Assembly: GCA_002350105.1 (NCBI GenBank)
Contig: DEDT01000017.1
Coordinates: 1 to 26,635, forward strand
Length of the DNA: 26,635 nucleotides
Source: Selenomonadaceae bacterium UBA2897
Lineage (GTDB): Bacteria; Bacillota; Negativicutes; Selenomonadales; Selenomonadaceae
Reading direction: 5' to 3'
Position 1 is the first letter of the stretch. Each line of letters begins with the position of its first letter. Shown one piece after another: positions 1 through 7,363 of this stretch. Made by a program: the position numbers and the translations under genes. The notes under the pieces are model-generated. The model saw nothing but the letters and a program-made list of their open reading frames with translations. It had not been told where the DNA came from and made no database searches.

Positions 1-1896
1 GCGGCCCAGCAGGCGGTGGCGGACTTCCAGCCGCAGGTCTGGGATCAGGAAACCGTGGTGCAGGAGGCGCAGGCAGAGGCGGATGCGGTATCTGCCTCTG
101 GCCCTGAGCCGCCCGCCGCTGCAGCAGCGCAGAGGGCATCCTCGGCGGACAGTGACCTGGCGGCTGCCATTGAGCAAGCCTGGCAGAGCGTAGACTATCA
201 GCAGAACCGTCTGCATGATGTCGAAGCCATGGTGGCTGAAGCACAGGCAGCGGCGCAGGGATATGCTTCGACGCAGGCGGCAGCAGAGGCGCAGCAGGCG
301 GCCTATGAGCAGGCACAGGCAGACTACGAAGCGCGCGTGGAGGCGGCAGAAGAGGCGGTGAGCCAGGCCCAGGACTACCTCGACCAGCTCAATGACCAGC
401 TGGCCGCGCTGCAGGACCAGTGCCGGGATGCAGAGGAGGCCGAGTCCGAAGCGCGTGCCGAGGCGCGCGAGCGCCGCAAGGAGCAGGATGAGGCGGAGAA
501 GTGGGTCGACGAGGCGGCTGTGAACCTGGGCAGGACGCAGCAATGGGATACGGAAGCGGCGCAGAATGTCGTACAGGCGGAAAAGCAGGAAAAGGAAGCC
601 ATCACCTGGGACGAGCAGGCTCGCTATGCACTGGAACACTTCGGTGAAGGCTATGGCTTCAGCACGGGCTTTGAATTCGACAGCTGGCAGCATAGCTGGC
701 GTCTGGAAAAGGGGCTTGAGCAGCGCGGCCGGGATCACGGGCATCAGGTTTACCAGCCCTATAGCTATTATGCATCATCGAAGCAGTGGACGCTGGGGCT
801 GGATACGGGCTGGCTGCGCTCGCAATCCGGGCGTCGCTACGGCCGCGTGTGCGGCTGGACCGATACGAACCTGAGCGCTAAGTATAAGACGAAGCATAAA
901 AACATCGAGGTCAACTACGGACTGACCCTCGGCATCCCGACGGGCAAGGATAACGTGCATCAGAATGCCATGCTCGCCGATGATCTTGCGCATTTCAACT
1001 CCTTCGGCACGGGCTGGAACTATACGCCGGAGGTTGAGATCGTTCACCATATCAACGATGAGGAGAAGGTCACGGCACATGTTAGCTATACCTGGAAAGG
1101 CCACTATAACTTCCGTCTGCCGGGAACGAAGCTGACGAAGGCTTCAGATTCAACATATCGAATAGAGAAACTGGATACACCCGATAAGATTGATCAGGCA
1201 CCGGTCAAAGAGGGCAAGGTTCATCCCGGTGGAGAATTTCGTCAGGATCTGGCCTATCAGTACAGCGGCCCGATTTTTCAGTATTTATTGCAGTTGGAGC
1301 ATATATCTTACGGCAGTACGGTGCAGACTGGGGCTGTACTTGATGCGTCTGCATTGGCGACAAAATACGCCGATCATAATGTTGAGGAACACTATCGCTC
1401 AGGTGATGATTGGACGATTCGCATGTTTGGTCAGCAGCACGATGGCCCGAAGGATACCTGGCTGACTTATGGCATCTTTAACTACACGATGGATACGGGA
1501 TATTTCCAGACCGACTTTGCCTCGGATTTGTTCGCGCAACTGGAAACTGACCAGTATACGGATACTGAATCAAACTCCGCGGTGGAGAGTTACCCGCAGA
1601 GTGGCGTGCATCGTCTCTATAGCGGCTTTGGCCTGCGCCATCGGTGCGACAAGAAGCAGAATGTGATATTCCTGCTCAACTACATGCGAAACAGTGGCAT
1701 CTGCTACACACCACTGCGCAATACAACGACGAATGGCTATTATCGCCGTTCCCTGCTCATGCGTTACCAGTGGCAGCCAAAAGAAAATCAGGAATTGTCG
1801 CTGACGGCGGAGCGATTCAATATACAATATAAGGGACCGGCAGGTGAAAAATATCACGGCTGGAATCTCAGCGCCATGTACAGCTGGTCGTTTTAA
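1..1896 (+). CDS. Outer-membrane beta-barrel protein with N-terminal coiled coil (5' end missing)
   Basis: The frame is open from the first base, so the gene begins outside the window and the GTG at 16 is probably internal. The first ~200 visible residues are very rich in Ala, Glu and Gln with heptad-like spacing, which suggests a long coiled coil in the periplasm. The remaining ~420 residues alternate polar and aromatic residues (for example GLTLGIPTGK) and end in Trp-Ser-Phe; a terminal Phe is typical of barrels inserted by the BAM machinery. The product is therefore likely an outer-membrane pore or tether. It is followed after 18 bases by a GH114-like hydrolase, so a role in export or turnover of a surface polysaccharide is possible, but this is inference. 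No SLH domain or TPR is visible; either could lie in the missing N-terminus. Confidence 0.72.
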   Translation, partial: AAQQAVADFQPQVWDQETVVQEAQAEADAVSASGPEPPAAAAAQRASSADSDLAAAIEQAWQSVDYQQNRLHDVEAMVAEAQAAAQGYASTQAAAEAQQAAYEQAQADYEARVEAAEEAVSQAQDYLDQLNDQLAALQDQCRDAEEAESEARAEARERRKEQDEAEKWVDEAAVNLGRTQQWDTEAAQNVVQAEKQEKEAITWDEQARYALEHFGEGYGFSTGFEFDSWQHSWRLEKGLEQRGRDHGHQVYQPYSYYASSKQWTLGLDTGWLRSQSGRRYGRVCGWTDTNLSAKYKTKHKNIEVNYGLTLGIPTGKDNVHQNAMLADDLAHFNSFGTGWNYTPEVEIVHHINDEEKVTAHVSYTWKGHYNFRLPGTKLTKASDSTYRIEKLDTPDKIDQAPVKEGKVHPGGEFRQDLAYQYSGPIFQYLLQLEHISYGSTVQTGAVLDASALATKYADHNVEEHYRSGDDWTIRMFGQQHDGPKDTWLTYGIFNYTMDTGYFQTDFASDLFAQLETDQYTDTESNSAVESYPQSGVHRLYSGFGLRHRCDKKQNVIFLLNYMRNSGICYTPLRNTTTNGYYRRSLLMRYQWQPKENQELSLTAERFNIQYKGPAGEKYHGWNLSAMYSWSF

Positions 1897-1914
1897 TGGC
1901 AGGAGGTGGCAGAA

Positions 1915-2955
1915 ATGAGTGTTTTCAGCAGCCCCATCATCAAATGGCTGGCAGCGGGCGGCCTGCTCGCCGCACTGGTGCTGGCCATCAGTGGCCCACG
2001 CACGGTCTGGGAGGATAAGCAGGCGGAGGCGAAAGAAGCCTCGCCTGCTTACGCTACGCGCATGGTGGAGCTCATAGCTGCCATGCACGATTACGCGCAA
2101 AAGCAGCATGACGGTTTCCTGTTCCTCAGCAACGGCGGTACTTCGCTTTTTTTGCCCGTGGATGGCAATACCGAGGAGAATGCCAAAAAACTGGCTGCGA
2201 GCGTAGACGGTGTGCTGGCCGAGTCGGTTTTCTTTGGCTGGGACGATAAGGCGGGGAAGGAGACGCCTAAGGAGGAGCGGGGCTGGTTCGAGCGGACGCT
2301 GGGGGCGGCGCAGGACTTCAGCCTGCCCGTCTTCACGCTGGATTATCTCAAGGGCTCGCGCCATGAGGCTGAGGCCTATGCGAAATACGCGAAATACGGC
2401 TATGTGGGCTGGGCTTCCTTCGACCGGCAGCTGACGACCGTACCGGATGAGGAGCCGTATGCAGCCAATACGGCGGACGTGCGCACGCTGCAGGATGTGC
2501 AGAATTTCCTCGTGCTGCTCAATCCCATGCATTACCATACAAAGGCGGATTACCTAGCGGCACTGGCGGCGACGGATTACGACCTGCTGATTATCGACCC
2601 GTACTATGGCGGTGCCGTGCTTACGCCAGCGGATCTGGGTCAGCTGCGCCACAAGGCGCACGGCGGGCGGCGGCTTGTGCTCGCCTACCTGAGTGTCGGC
2701 GAGGCGGAGCCGTACCGTCCGTACTGGCAGCCGAAGTGGAAGCAGGAACCGCCCGCATGGCTGGCCGCGCGCAACGAGACATGGGGCAGCTACAAGGTGC
2801 GCTATTGGGAGCCGGAGTGGCAGGCAATCCTCTACGGCAAGCCCACGTCTGGCCTCGACCAGATTATCAGGGCGGGCTTTGATGGTGCGTTCCTCGATGT
2901 TATCGACGCCTATTTGTATTTTCAGGATAGCCAAAAAGATGCAAAAGGCGTATAA
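1915..2955 (+). CDS. Membrane-anchored GH114-like glycosidase (endo-alpha-1,4-polygalactosaminidase family)
   Basis: The ATG at 1915 is chosen because AGGAGG lies at 1901-1906; an in-frame GTG at 1906 overlaps that ribosome site and is less likely. Residues ~8-26 form one hydrophobic segment, a signal anchor or uncleaved signal peptide, and the rest should lie in the periplasm. The later part carries the hallmark stretches of the TM1410/GH114 family: LAYLSVGEAEPYRPYW near residue 255, a YWEPEWQ block, and GFDGAFLDVIDAYLYF near residue 327, whose acidic residues are the likely catalytic ones. Known members (also the hydrolase domain of PelA) cleave alpha-1,4-linked galactosamine polymers. The deacetylase domain found in PelA is absent. 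The gene is probably co-transcribed with the barrel gene upstream. Substrate is inferred from family only. Confidence 0.75.
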   Translation: MSVFSSPIIKWLAAGGLLAALVLAISGPRTVWEDKQAEAKEASPAYATRMVELIAAMHDYAQKQHDGFLFLSNGGTSLFLPVDGNTEENAKKLAASVDGVLAESVFFGWDDKAGKETPKEERGWFERTLGAAQDFSLPVFTLDYLKGSRHEAEAYAKYAKYGYVGWASFDRQLTTVPDEEPYAANTADVRTLQDVQNFLVLLNPMHYHTKADYLAALAATDYDLLIIDPYYGGAVLTPADLGQLRHKAHGGRRLVLAYLSVGEAEPYRPYWQPKWKQEPPAWLAARNETWGSYKVRYWEPEWQAILYGKPTSGLDQIIRAGFDGAFLDVIDAYLYFQDSQKDAKGV

Positions 2956-3024
2956 TACAAGTTGTTTATATTTTGTTGCCCTGGGCAGGCGTACAGGCTG
3001 TGGCCGGGCAGCGGAAAGGAGGGA

Positions 3025-3600
3025 TTGATCCTGATACAGGTAAATGCCAGGGCGGAGCAGGCGATGCGGGAATTCCTCGAGGCGTTGGGGGTGGATCTCA
3101 AGGCGCGGGGCATGGAGCAGACGCCGGCGCGTGTGGCGAAGATGTATGCGTATCTGTTCAGTGGCATGGACAGGGATACGCAGGATATCTGGGGCGAGAC
3201 GTTCCCCACGGGCTCCCAGGGACTCGTGGCCGTGCGCCATATTCCCTTTTACTCGATGTGCGAGCACCATCTCGTGCCGTTTTTCGGTACCGTGGATATC
3301 GCCTATCTGCCGCATGAAGGGCGCGTGGCCGGCTTCAGCAAGTTCACGCAGCTCGTGGAGCGGCTCGCGCATCAGCCGCAGCTGCAGGAAAGACTGACGG
3401 CGCAGATCGCCCATGCGGTTGCCCGTGACCTGCAGGCCGAGGGCGTGCTGGTGCGGATGGAGGCGCTGCAGCTCTGCATGACGATGCGCGGTGATATGGC
3501 ACCGGGCACGCGCACCGTGACGAGTGAGGCGCTCGGTGCCTGCCGCAAGGAGCATGAGCTCTACGAGCAGGCATGGCTCGCGCTCGGCGGCGAGAAATAA
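3025..3600 (+). CDS. folE: GTP cyclohydrolase I (FolE)
   Basis: FolE converts GTP to 7,8-dihydroneopterin triphosphate, the first step of folate synthesis, in the cytoplasm. The zinc and active-site signatures are present: SMCEHHLVPF, GFSKF, and LCMTMRG, which together supply the Cys, His and Cys metal ligands. Length (191 aa) is normal for the family. The start is uncertain. AAAGGAGGG sits at 3015-3023; TTG at 3025 is the nearest conventional start but leaves only two bases after the ribosome site, while an in-frame CTG at 3031 has better spacing. The gene opens a folate cluster running to 5955. A TATAAT hexamer at 2951-2956, just at the end of the preceding gene, could be the -10 of a promoter, though I see no good -35. 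Confidence 0.95.
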   Translation: MILIQVNARAEQAMREFLEALGVDLKARGMEQTPARVAKMYAYLFSGMDRDTQDIWGETFPTGSQGLVAVRHIPFYSMCEHHLVPFFGTVDIAYLPHEGRVAGFSKFTQLVERLAHQPQLQERLTAQIAHAVARDLQAEGVLVRMEALQLCMTMRGDMAPGTRTVTSEALGACRKEHELYEQAWLALGGEK

Positions 3601-3688
3601 GTTTAGCAAGTAATCCGTCAGACCCAGGCGGAGGTTATATGTTTTTCGGTAGGGGTGGTACTGCCAGGAAAGAAAGGCAGGCCATACT

Positions 3689-4555
3689 ATGCGTTGCAAA
3701 CGTACCTATCATTTTGCCGACGGCAAGGAACTCGTACTGGGCGGCAGGACGCTCATCATGGGCATTCTCAATGTCACGCCGGATTCGTTCTCGGATGGCG
3801 GGCAGTGGAATACGCTGGCGAAAGCCAAAGAACATGTAAAACAGATGGTGGCAGATGGGGCAGATCTCATCGATATCGGCGCGGAATCGACGCGGCCCGG
3901 CTCGACGCCGTTGACGGCTGAGGAGGAGCAGGCGCGTCTGCTGCCCTATCTGCGGGCAATCGTGCCGGAGTCGCCTGTACCCATTTCCGTCGACACGTAT
4001 CATGCGGCGACGGCACGGGCCGCGGCGGCCTGCGGCGTGCATATCCTCAACGATGTCTGGGGGCTGCAGTACGCGGGCGAGCCGCGTGGCGCGATGGCAC
4101 AGGTCGCGGCGGAGACGGAACTGCCCATCATCGTGATGCACAATCAGGAAGATAAGGCCTATACAGGCGATGTCATCGCCTGCATGCAGGATTTTTTCCG
4201 TCGTTCGCTGGCCATCGCCAATGCGGCGGGCGTGAAGCGGGACAATATCATCCTCGATCCGGGCATCGGTTTTGGCAAGGATACGCCGACGAACCTTTTG
4301 GTGCAGCGGCGCTTGCGCGAGCTCACGGTGCTGGATGGCGAGGTCTATCCGCTGCTGCTCGCTTGCAGCCGCAAACGCTTCATCGGCGATGTGCTGAATC
4401 TTCCCAGCGATCAGCGGGATATCGCCACGGGAGCGGCGGGCGTTGTCGGCATTCTGCAGGATGCCTGCATGCTGCGCGTGCATGATGTACAGACGATGGC
4501 GCAGATGGCGCGGCTGACGGATGCAATCCGTCTGGCCGGACAGGAGGAGGACTGA
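3689..4555 (+). CDS. folP: Dihydropteroate synthase (FolP)
   Basis: FolP joins 6-hydroxymethyl-dihydropterin pyrophosphate to p-aminobenzoate and is the sulfonamide target. The family signatures are complete: IMGILNVTPDSFSDGG near residues 23-38, DIGAESTRPGS, an SVDTYH block, IVMHNQ, DPGIGFGK, and a late SRKRFIG. At 288 aa the protein has normal length. The ATG at 3689 has only a weak ribosome site (AAAGGCAGG). The stop codon directly abuts the GTG of folB, indicating co-translation. The 88-base gap after folE is the largest inside the cluster; I see no terminator in it. Confidence 0.96.
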   Translation: MRCKRTYHFADGKELVLGGRTLIMGILNVTPDSFSDGGQWNTLAKAKEHVKQMVADGADLIDIGAESTRPGSTPLTAEEEQARLLPYLRAIVPESPVPISVDTYHAATARAAAACGVHILNDVWGLQYAGEPRGAMAQVAAETELPIIVMHNQEDKAYTGDVIACMQDFFRRSLAIANAAGVKRDNIILDPGIGFGKDTPTNLLVQRRLRELTVLDGEVYPLLLACSRKRFIGDVLNLPSDQRDIATGAAGVVGILQDACMLRVHDVQTMAQMARLTDAIRLAGQEED

Positions 4556-4936
4556 GTGGAACTGGATGAGATTACGCTGACAGGCATGGAATTTTTCGGC
4601 CATCATGGCTGCCTGGCGGAGGAGCAGCGGCTGGGACAGCGTTTCCTCGTCGACCTGACCATGGGATTGCCGCTGGCAAAAGCTGGGCGCACGGATGACC
4701 TGCAGGCCACGGTCAACTATGCTGAGGTCTATGCGCGCGTCAGGGCCATCGTCGAGGGCGAACCCGCCCGTCTGCTGGAGACGGTGGCGGAGCGTATCTG
4801 CGACTGTGTGCTGCGGGATTTTGCCCTGGTGCAGATGGTGACGGTGACGGTACACAAACCCGGCGCGCCCATTGCCGGAATTTTGCGCGAGGCGGCGGTG
4901 ACACTGCATCGGCGGCGGGGAGAAGGAGAGTCGTAA
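4556..4936 (+). CDS. folB: Dihydroneopterin aldolase (FolB)
   Basis: FolB cleaves 7,8-dihydroneopterin to 6-hydroxymethyl-dihydropterin and glycolaldehyde. The short protein (126 aa) has the family pattern: MEFFGHHGCLAEEQ near the N-terminus, TVNYAEVY in the middle, ETVAERICD, and VHKPGAPI with the conserved Lys near residue 100. The GTG start directly follows the folP stop, with GGAGGAGG as ribosome site inside folP. Its TAA overlaps the folK-folA ATG by one base (TAATG). The product feeds the HPPK half of the next protein. Confidence 0.94.
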   Translation: MELDEITLTGMEFFGHHGCLAEEQRLGQRFLVDLTMGLPLAKAGRTDDLQATVNYAEVYARVRAIVEGEPARLLETVAERICDCVLRDFALVQMVTVTVHKPGAPIAGILREAAVTLHRRRGEGES

Positions 4937-5955
4937 TGGAGAATACTTTTTATTTAAGTCTCGGCGCGAATCTTGGTGCACAGGGCGAGACGCTGCGCGA
5001 AGCGATTCGGCGCCTGTCCGTCCTGCCCAGGACGCAGCTCGTGGCCGTTTCGTCTTTCTACCGCACGGCACCCTGGGGCAAGAAGGATCAGCCGGATTTC
5101 CTCAATGCGGCCTGCTCCCTGCGCACCTCGCTGGAGCCGATGGAGCTTTTGCATGCCTGCCAGGAGATCGAACAGCAGCTGGGGCGTGTGCGCCACGAGC
5201 ATTGGGGCGCGCGTACCTGCGATATCGACCTGCTGTGCACGAATCATCATCTGGTCATGGATACGGACGAACTGAAGCTGCCGCATCCCTACCTGACGGA
5301 GCGCGCCTTCGTTCTCGTGCCGCTGGCCGAGATTGCGCCACGCCTGAAGATTGACGGCCGCACGGCGGCGGTCTGGCGCGACAGCATGGTGCAGCAGGAT
5401 TACCGCCTGTCCGATGAGCTCAGCGAGCCCTATCCGCTTTCCCTGATTGCCTGTATCGGCGCAGACCGCGGCATTGGCAAGGACGGTCAGCTGCTCTTTG
5501 ACGAGCCTGAGGACAAAGCCTTTTTCCGGGAAAAGACCATGGGCGGCGTGGTCATCATGGGTCGTCGTACCATGGCACAGCTGCCTGACGGCGCGCCGCT
5601 GCCAGGGCGGACGAATATCATCCTTTCGCGTACGCTGGCGGATGAGGCGGCGGTGGATCTGCGGGCCCGCGGCTTCCTGCTTTGCGGAGATATCATGTCG
5701 CTCTGGCAGAAGCTGGGCCAGCTGCAAAGCCGAGCCGAAAAGCCGCGCAAGCTATGGGTCATCGGCGGCGAGAGTATCTATCAGCTGCTGCTGCCGTACT
5801 GCCGGGAGGCCTGGGTGACGGAGGTCGCCGCGCAGCGGCCTGCCGACTGCTTCCTGCCGGAGCTCACGGGCATGGAGCTGCGTGAGCGGCAAGCTTGTCC
5901 CGAGCAGCCGCAGCTGACGTTCTGCCGCTACGGCCGTCCGGCGGCGGGCTGCTGA
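4936..5955 (+). CDS. HPPK-DHFR fusion (FolK-FolA)
   Basis: Two enzymes lie in one 339-aa chain. Residues ~1-160 are 6-hydroxymethyl-dihydropterin pyrophosphokinase: SLGANLG near the start, FLNAAC, and RTCDIDLL at ~93-100 with the Mg-binding acids. Residues ~167-335 are dihydrofolate reductase: LIACIGADRGIGKDG, VVIMGRRTM, PLPGRTNIILSR and WVIGGESIYQ. By alignment from memory with E. coli DHFR, Asp193 is the catalytic Asp27, while Phe188 takes the place of the nearly invariant Trp22. No stop or frameshift separates the halves, so it is a true fusion. It supplies both the step before FolP and the final reduction to tetrahydrofolate; FolC is not in the window. Trimethoprim response of this DHFR cannot be predicted from sequence alone. 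Confidence 0.92.
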   Translation: MENTFYLSLGANLGAQGETLREAIRRLSVLPRTQLVAVSSFYRTAPWGKKDQPDFLNAACSLRTSLEPMELLHACQEIEQQLGRVRHEHWGARTCDIDLLCTNHHLVMDTDELKLPHPYLTERAFVLVPLAEIAPRLKIDGRTAAVWRDSMVQQDYRLSDELSEPYPLSLIACIGADRGIGKDGQLLFDEPEDKAFFREKTMGGVVIMGRRTMAQLPDGAPLPGRTNIILSRTLADEAAVDLRARGFLLCGDIMSLWQKLGQLQSRAEKPRKLWVIGGESIYQLLLPYCREAWVTEVAAQRPADCFLPELTGMELRERQACPEQPQLTFCRYGRPAAGC

Positions 5956-5975
5956 TACGGAAAGGTCGTGAGGGG

Positions 5976-6689
5976 ATGCGCTACCGGAGAATTCTCGCCA
6001 TCGGGGACATTCACGGGAATTATCAGAAATTCTGCACGCTTTGGGAAAAGCTCGCCTTTGACGAGACGCAGGACCTCGTGATCTTTCTCGGTGATTACAC
6101 GGATCGCGGCCCACAGAGCCGCGAGGTCATGCAGTGGGTGCTCAGCCAGTTCGGCAAGCCGCAGCGTGTCTTCCTGCGCGGCAATCACGACGAGATGATG
6201 TTGGCCGCAATGCTCGGCGTAGACAAAGACCTATGGAAGCGGAATGGCGGCAGCGAGACGGTAAAGAGCCTGCGTGGCATGGAGGGGCTGCCGGACTTCC
6301 TGATGCGCTGGGCGCAGGCCATCCACCATATGCCGCTCTATTACGAAGTAATTCAGGACGGCAAGACCTACTGGTTCATGCACGCGGGCATCAAGGCGGG
6401 CGTGCCGCTGGCGGAGCAGGAGACGGAGACCCTGCTCTGGGACCGCGAGTTTGCCACGATGCCGCTGTACACAGGCAGGGAAATCGTGACTGTCGGCCAT
6501 ACGCCGATTCCCTATCTGCGTTATTACGGTCTCAAAGTCCCCGTGGACAAGCCGCTGCTCCGCGATGGCGGGCGGCGCAACCTCATCGATACGGGCGGCT
6601 TCCTCAAGGGCGGCCGCATCTCGGCCATCGACGTGCTGACGAAAGAGATTTGGCAGTCGGAGGCCCTGCCGGAGCTCGGCGGCTGGTGA
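5976..6689 (+). CDS. PPP-family metallophosphatase (PrpA/ApaH-like)
   Basis: The 237-aa protein carries the ordered metal motifs of calcineurin-like phosphatases: GDIHG (residues 10-14), GDYTDRG (39-45), GNHDE (69-73), then MHAGI and TVGHTP further on. These bind two metal ions and are typical of bacterial Ser/Thr or Tyr protein phosphatases such as PrpA, and of the related diadenosine tetraphosphatase ApaH. The ATG at 5976 with GAGGGG just upstream is chosen because it begins directly before the first motif; an upstream in-frame extension overlaps the folK-folA end and is unlikely. It is the last gene before a terminator at 6716-6775, so it probably shares the folate transcript. Substrate unknown; a dinucleotide or phosphoprotein are both possible. 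Confidence 0.88.
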   Translation: MRYRRILAIGDIHGNYQKFCTLWEKLAFDETQDLVIFLGDYTDRGPQSREVMQWVLSQFGKPQRVFLRGNHDEMMLAAMLGVDKDLWKRNGGSETVKSLRGMEGLPDFLMRWAQAIHHMPLYYEVIQDGKTYWFMHAGIKAGVPLAEQETETLLWDREFATMPLYTGREIVTVGHTPIPYLRYYGLKVPVDKPLLRDGGRRNLIDTGGFLKGGRISAIDVLTKEIWQSEALPELGGW

Positions 6690-6715
6690 GTCGAGCGGAT
6701 TTACAAAAAATATAT

Positions 6716-6775
6716 AGCCTGTCAGGGGCGTCGTACGTTTGCATGTGCGGCATATCCCTGATGGGCTTTTTATTT
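6716..6775 (+). terminator. Rho-independent terminator of the folate/phosphatase operon
   Basis: A 12-bp stem (6716-6727 with 6756-6767, including two G-T pairs) encloses a 28-base loop and is followed by TTTTTATTT. It ends transcription from folE through the phosphatase gene. Confidence 0.8.
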
Positions 6776-6939
6776 AAGGAAACGCTGATTAAATCGTCAG
6801 CCCATCTTGCCGCTTCTTTTCCGCCCGGACTTCGTCAGATCCTCTCGGCATAGCCACCGCTATGCCTGCGAGTCTCTTCCTCGCCTGGACGAAAAATCTT
6901 CGACAATCTGGGTCAACTTATTAATCAGTGTTTCCTTAA
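6774..6939. mobile_element. MITE-like element with 19-bp terminal inverted repeats
   Basis: The ends, TTAAGGAAACGCTGATTAA at 6774-6792 and its inverse at 6921-6939, match at 18 of 19 positions. The outermost TTAA at each end could be a target-site duplication, leaving 15-bp inverted repeats. The 166-bp body has no coding capacity and contains an internal perfect hairpin (GGCATAGC at 6847-6854 with GCTATGCC at 6859-6866). It sits directly after the T-tract of a terminator and before the promoter of the histidine operon. This architecture fits a non-autonomous element mobilised in trans by a transposase of an IS with the same ends (IS5-like by TTAA/YTAR target, uncertain). Confidence 0.7.
6847..6866. 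repeat. Perfect 8-bp hairpin inside the MITE-like element
   Basis: Eight-base arms with a four-base CACC loop at the centre of the element. The flanking bases also pair in part, so the transcript of the whole element could fold into one long imperfect stem. Confidence 0.65.
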
Positions 6940-6942
6940 CCC

Positions 6943-6971
6943 TTTTCATTTGATGTCCGATGTGCTATAAT
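6943..6971 (+). promoter_or_regulatory. Probable sigma-70 promoter of the histidine operon
   Basis: A perfect TATAAT at 6966-6971 stands 17 bases after TTTTCA (6943-6948). It lies just beyond the MITE-like element and about 65 bases before the yerC start. The -10 is convincing and the -35 is moderate, so the insertion could have supplied or altered upstream sequence. Confidence 0.6.
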
Positions 6972-7034
6972 TGCTTTCATAACATAAAGGAATAAAGACT
7001 TAACGATTTAAAGATACTGACGGAGGTGTCGGGA

Positions 7035-7340
7035 TTGGTCAATCCAAAGCTGAAAGATGAGCTGAATGACCAGCTCTGCGAGGCGGTGCTCTCGCTCGGG
7101 AACATGGAGGAATGCTATCAGTTCTTCGAGGATATCTGCACCATTGGCGAGCTGAAGGCGATGAGCCAGCGGCTGGAGGTGGCGCGTATGTTGCAGGCCG
7201 GGCATACCTACGACGAGATTGTCGAGCGTACGGGCGCCAGCACCGCGACCATCAGCCGCGTGAAGCGCTGCCTGAACTACGGTGCAGACGGCTACAAGGT
7301 CGTGCTGAGCCGCCTGAAAGATAAAGAGGAGAATGCCTGA
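7035..7340 (+). CDS. YerC/YecD-family TrpR-like DNA-binding protein
   Basis: This 101-aa protein matches the YerC/YecD family of TrpR-superfamily proteins: conserved LCEAVLSLGNMEECYQFF and CTIGELKAMSQRLEVARM, then a helix-turn-helix, TYDEIVERTGASTATISRVK, and a final LNYGADGY. In Firmicutes the family is usually found next to tryptophan or histidine genes; here it heads the histidine operon, so it may be a local repressor, with its ligand unknown. TTG at 7035 is chosen because GGAGG at 7022-7026 lies eight bases upstream; the GTG at 7026 overlaps that site. The next gene, hisZ, begins 23 bases after its stop. Confidence 0.88.
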   Translation: MVNPKLKDELNDQLCEAVLSLGNMEECYQFFEDICTIGELKAMSQRLEVARMLQAGHTYDEIVERTGASTATISRVKRCLNYGADGYKVVLSRLKDKEENA

Positions 7341-7363
7341 CCACAGGCAGAGGAGAGAACGGC

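Noticed and set aside
2956..3024. Tetrahydrofolate riboswitch before folE
   Set aside because: The leader is too short and the conserved THF-binding segments are not seen.
3635..5071. Minus-strand frame (478 codons) opposite folP and folB
   Set aside because: Opposite strongly conserved folate genes; His/Arg-rich shadow.
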